From positions 1-46,031 of the forward strand of contig JAUCBJ010005547.1 in NCBI GenBank assembly GCA_032718475.1: a DNA stretch of 46,031 bases, in the 5' to 3' direction. The notes under the pieces were generated by a model. That model was given only the letters and a program-made list of their open reading frames with translations. It was not told the origin of the DNA and searched no databases. This DNA comes from Nemertoderma westbladi (taxonomy: Eukaryota; Xenacoelomorpha; Nemertodermatida; Nemertodermatidae). Shown piece by piece: positions 44,560 to 46,031 of this stretch. The position numbers and the translations under genes are program-made. Within the stretch, counting starts at the first letter, position 1; every line of letters starts with the position of its first letter.

Positions 44560-44570
44560 ACTCACTCTCC
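44560..44570 (-). promoter_or_regulatory. 5' splice site of the zinc-finger exon, inside the first satellite unit
   Basis: Minus strand GGAGA|GTGAGT, the exon ending at 44566 and GT at 44565-44564. GTGAGT matches the GTRAGT donor consensus; the -1 base is A instead of G. The same hexamer recurs in essentially every satellite unit to the left. The upstream exon bases CTCAC can pair with GTGAG across an 11-nt loop. Confidence 0.7.
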
Positions 44571-44741
44571 AATCTCGTGAGGGTACACGAATTTAACCGC
44601 TTGTTTCAGGTGAATGTCTGCAATGTGTTTGGCTAATTTCTTTGCACTGGGTATCGGTTTGAACTCCCTTTTCCCTTTCTTGTTGACGCAACCGAGACGA
44701 ATACATTTCTTCCACAAACACTGGAATTCACCCGGGGCGAC
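44566..44741 (-). CDS. C2H2 zinc-finger gene, downstream exon (partial gene; 3' end lies in the satellite)
   Basis: On the minus strand an acceptor (TTTCAG, AG at 44743-44742) opens a 176-nt exon of 58 codons plus two bases. Relative to exon start the peptide has a C2H2 finger with C8-x4-C13 inside FQCLWKKC, a long basic insert, then H39-x4-H44 inside KHIADIH; it continues LKQAVKFVYPHEIG. The CxWxxC start resembles GLI/ZIC/AEBP2-type fingers, and the P-P-rich, KKLAKH layout recalls zinc fingers of invertebrate polybromo, but that is from memory and weak. The frame joins the preceding exon in phase 0. The exon's last 25 nt lie inside the first satellite unit and the donor GA|GTGAGT at 44565 gives a phase-2 intron; without splicing the next codons are GAG then stop TGA. 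The following exon is not in the window or is unrecognised. The protein probably binds nucleic acid in the nucleus. Confidence 0.8.
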
Positions 44742-45143
44742 CTGAAATACAATAAATTTTATTTTATTGGATAATTTTTTGTTGCAGGTTTGGAGAGTAC
44801 GTAGTTAAGGTAACGGCTCGAATCGCAATGGAAAATAAACCCTGCCGATGAAAATTCGATGCCTTACTTGCATAAATCAAAGTAATCTCTTCTATTGACT
44901 TTCAATTATTGTTTTGCTTATAATAATATACCATTATAACCTGCTCCTTTCCCTTGATAATTAACATTATTAAATCTCAGAGATGGGATTTGCACTCCCA
45001 CTTCTACTTCAGGAAACCGTATTAATTATTTACATAAACGACCAACACGAATAGCTTCAAAGGTAATGCCTGGCCTACACGTACTACTAAAGGTTATAAA
45101 GGGTAAAGTAACACTCATTAGTTTATTATACGATTCTGATTAC
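44742..45143 (-). other. 402-bp GT-AG intron of the zinc-finger gene
   Basis: Minus-strand intron starting GTAATCAG right after codon GAG and ending TTTATTGTATTTCAG. It is AT-rich, contains stops in all frames, and separates two phase-0 exons. I see no repeat or RNA gene inside it. Confidence 0.8.
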
Positions 45144-45278
45144 CTCGGCGGAGTTGAGATGGACTTCGGGGTCGTTTATGTGAGTCCGGAGGTCGGTGGA
45201 CTCCTCGAACTGGTGGTCGCAGTCGTCCCAGCGACACTCGTGGACTGTAAATATCTGCGCTCCCGGCGGCAGCTGGCT
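45144..45278 (-). CDS. C2H2 zinc-finger gene, upstream exon (partial gene)
   Basis: A 135-nt minus-strand exon of exactly 45 codons between an acceptor (ATATATTTGTAG, AG at 45280-45279) and a donor (GAG|GTAATC, GT at 45143-45142). It encodes a C2H2-like finger: C15-x4-C20 in CRWDDC, F24, L30, then H33-x6-H40 in HINDPEVH. The six-residue H-H spacing is longer than usual, so the last ligand could differ. It joins the downstream exon in frame, giving two successive CxWxxC fingers. The exon is GC-rich against AT-rich flanks, as expected for coding sequence. The longer open frame from 45402 to 45118 on the same strand uses a different frame and crosses both splice sites; I do not accept it. Upstream exons lie right of the window. 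Identity is unproven; a polybromo-like chromatin protein is one possibility. Confidence 0.8.
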
Positions 45279-45918
45279 CTACAAATATATTATCGGTAAA
45301 ATAAAAATATTGGTTGAATTTTGGTAACATTATTTTCACCTCGCATGTTTTCGACTGATTACGAACCAGCGAGCTATAAGAAGGCCGTCCATAAACAAAC
45401 ATAGTGTAGTTGGGTCCCTCCCCATTAAACAGCTTTGCTTACAGTCTGAGAGAGAGAAATACCAGCCCCTAAATGTCATTATTATTAACCTATAAAACAT
45501 ATTAACGACCCAGTGAGTAACATTATAGATATTCCCATAGGATTCACTGCGAAGAGCTATTCAGCTGGCGGGGTAATAGTTACAAACTCAGATATGTTTG
45601 ATTACTGTCTGGGATAGAGTTAACTGAGTAAACACAACCTTACTAAACTTAGCAAGTAATATACTTCTTTGCAGTTTGGGCTATCCACTCAATAAATAGT
45701 AGCCTAGTAGCTTACTAGGCCCACATGAGTGAGTACCAGCAGCTGGTGTTTCTATCGTTGAGTTGATGGCAATTATCGTGTTTTGGGGCTATTTTCGAAA
45801 TACAAAAAAGACACTTAAATAATTCTTTTTGAAAATGTTTTTTACACATCCTGGGGTTGAGCTGCGTCGATTGATATAACTTTCATTATGTAATATAAAT
45901 GGTTTTGTTCAGAAGTGG
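45279..45918. other. Noncoding, probably intron upstream of the zinc-finger exons
   Basis: About 640 bp of AT-rich sequence. I found no supported exon, repeat or RNA gene. The short open frames here and across 45066-45402 are not supported: they ignore the clear splice sites and have no recognisable domain. Part of 45780-45918 could be the tail of the Pol III retroelement to its right, since on the minus strand it follows directly after the terminator and holds further T-runs, but I could not define an end. Confidence 0.6.
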
Positions 45919-45924
45919 AAAAAA
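45919..45924 (-). terminator. Pol III T6 terminator
   Basis: Six consecutive T on the minus strand, 18 nt after the B box and one base after the tRNA-like 3' pairing segment, as expected for Pol III termination. Confidence 0.6.
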
Positions 45925-45942
45925 TGACAAAGCGCGTCACCG

Positions 45943-45953
45943 GGGGTTGAACC
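45943..45953 (-). promoter_or_regulatory. Pol III B box
   Basis: GGTTCAACCCC on the minus strand matches the GGTTCRANNCC consensus. It begins directly after the 3' strand of hammerhead stem I. Confidence 0.75.
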
Positions 45954-45999
45954 AGCGCTATACGTACGTTTCAGCCTATCAGGCCTCATCAGTAGCGCT
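45954..45999 (-). ncRNA. Type-I hammerhead ribozyme
   Basis: All core elements are present on the minus strand. Stem I: AGCGCUA (45999-45993) pairs perfectly with UAGCGCU (45960-45954). Core CUGAUGA (45992-45986). Stem II: GGCC (45985-45982), loop UGAUA, GGCU (45976-45973), four pairs with a G-U at the core end where G-C is usual. Core GAA (45972-45970). Stem III: ACG (45969-45967), two-base loop UA, CGU (45964-45962). Cleavage is expected after A at 45961 (GUA, fitting the NUH rule). The very short stem III is typical of metazoan retroelement hammerheads, which often act better as dimers. No I-II loop-loop contact can be judged because stem I opens into the tRNA-like arms. Activity is inferred, not shown. 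Confidence 0.85.
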
Positions 46000-46001
46000 A
46001 A

Positions 46002-46013
46002 CCAGTTCAGCCA
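46002..46013 (-). promoter_or_regulatory. Pol III A box
   Basis: TGGCTGAACTGG on the minus strand, one mismatch from TRGCNNAGYNGG, followed by the D-arm-like GGTTAGCGC. It lies 48 nt before the B box. Confidence 0.65.
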
Positions 46014-46031
46014 CTTGTCCCTGACATTCAC

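Larger units (their letters stand above)
1316..44590. repeat. 43.3-kb satellite of 50/53/56-bp units (about 800 copies) derived from an exon-intron junction
   Basis: One continuous tandem array. On the + strand each unit starts TGTATTATTATTAATTCAG, continues ACTCACTCTCCTATCCC and ends GTGAGGGTACACGA. The short class is 50 bp, the long class 56 bp (two more ATT triplets); 53- and 59-bp units are rarer. Length divided by ~53 gives roughly 800 copies. I see no other sequence inserted anywhere in it. Common variants are TCTCGTGAGG for TCCCGTGAGG, GGGCACACG for GGGTACACG, and AACTCAG, AATCCAG or AATCAG for AATTCAG. Single oddities include GATGATATT near 17446, CTATCACG near 27680 and CTCTGCTATC near 30580. 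The last, rightmost unit coincides with the 3' end and splice donor of a minus-strand zinc-finger exon, so on the minus strand each unit holds exon-like sequence, a GTGAGT donor, then an (AAT)n tract. No gene lies inside; most units carry stops in all useful frames. Confidence 0.98.
45919..46020 (-). mobile_element. tRNA-like Pol III retroelement (SINE-type) carrying a hammerhead ribozyme
   Basis: Read on the minus strand, a tRNA-like start (GACAAG at 46019-46014) is followed by an A box (46013-46002), a D-arm-like GGTTAGCGC, a 46-nt hammerhead in place of the anticodon arm, a perfect B box (45953-45943), CTTTGTC (45932-45926) that can pair with GACAAG with one bulge, and a T6 Pol III terminator (45924-45919). 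The ~100-nt layout would give a short RNA able to cut itself. Hammerheads are known in Pol III-promoted schistosome Sm-alpha retroposons and in Penelope-like elements, so a mobile origin is likely. Target-site duplications and the tail could not be defined, so whether this is a full SINE or a fragment is open. It has the same orientation as the zinc-finger gene, apparently in its intron. Confidence 0.65.

Noticed and set aside
1316-44590. CRISPR array
   Set aside because: There are no unique spacers: the whole unit repeats, only the ATT number and a few single bases vary, and the context is eukaryotic.
1316-44590. Telomeric or centromeric satellite
   Set aside because: The array is flanked by a coding exon and shares its sequence with that exon's end; nothing in the window points to a chromosome end or centromere.
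44591-44620. An exon end before the satellite, such as GCG|GTTAAA near 44597
   Set aside because: That donor is weak, while the frame stays open to the excellent GTGAGT at 44565 and the phase fits an internal exon.
45066-45299. A 77-residue + strand open frame
   Set aside because: It is antisense to the zinc-finger exon and shows no recognisable features.
45118-45402. A 94-residue minus-strand open frame
   Set aside because: It runs through clear acceptor and donor sites in a frame different from the zinc-finger frame; the spliced exon explains the coding signal better.
45926-46019. A functional tRNA gene
   Set aside because: A and B boxes and terminator are present, but the anticodon arm is replaced by a hammerhead and the acceptor pairing has a bulge.

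Overview
The window reads as a eukaryotic, probably invertebrate metazoan, nuclear locus. The signs are spliced C2H2 zinc-finger exons with GT-AG introns, a non-LTR (RTE/craft-like) reverse transcriptase fragment, a Pol III-type short retroelement carrying a hammerhead ribozyme, and very large AT-rich tandem repeats. Nothing looks bacterial. I cannot name the species.

Layout, left to right: (1) 1-575, C-terminal part of a LINE-type reverse transcriptase on the + strand. (2) 576-1315, about 17.5 copies of a 42-bp minisatellite that replaces the rest of the LINE. (3) 1316-44590, one uninterrupted ~43.3-kb array of roughly 800 units, mostly 50 or 56 bp long. (4) 44566-45278, two coding exons of a minus-strand C2H2 zinc-finger gene separated by a 402-bp intron. 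(5) 45279-45918, noncoding, probably the preceding intron. (6) 45919-46020, a minus-strand tRNA-like Pol III cassette (A box, B box, T6 terminator) with a complete type-I hammerhead ribozyme between the boxes.

The most interesting point links (3) and (4). Read on the minus strand, the second zinc-finger exon runs without a break into the first satellite unit, and its best 5' splice site (GTGAGT) lies inside that unit. The satellite unit is therefore a copy of the exon-intron junction itself: about 25 nt of exon end followed by about 25-31 nt of intron start, repeated some 800 times. The intron downstream of this exon would be at least ~44 kb long, nearly all of it made of repeated splice donors. 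In RNA each donor can pair with the exon bases just upstream (CUCAC with GUGAG), so each copy could hide its own donor. I know of no described satellite of this kind; that is my judgement, not a search result.

The second striking element is the hammerhead inside a tRNA-like retroelement. It lies in the same orientation as the zinc-finger gene, so it would be present in that gene's pre-mRNA. Internal variants of the array (TCTCG versus TCCCG, GGGCAC versus GGGTAC, AACTCAG versus AATTCAG, ATT copy number) are clustered, showing domains and local higher-order repeats. A long-read assembly error in array length cannot be excluded from sequence alone.
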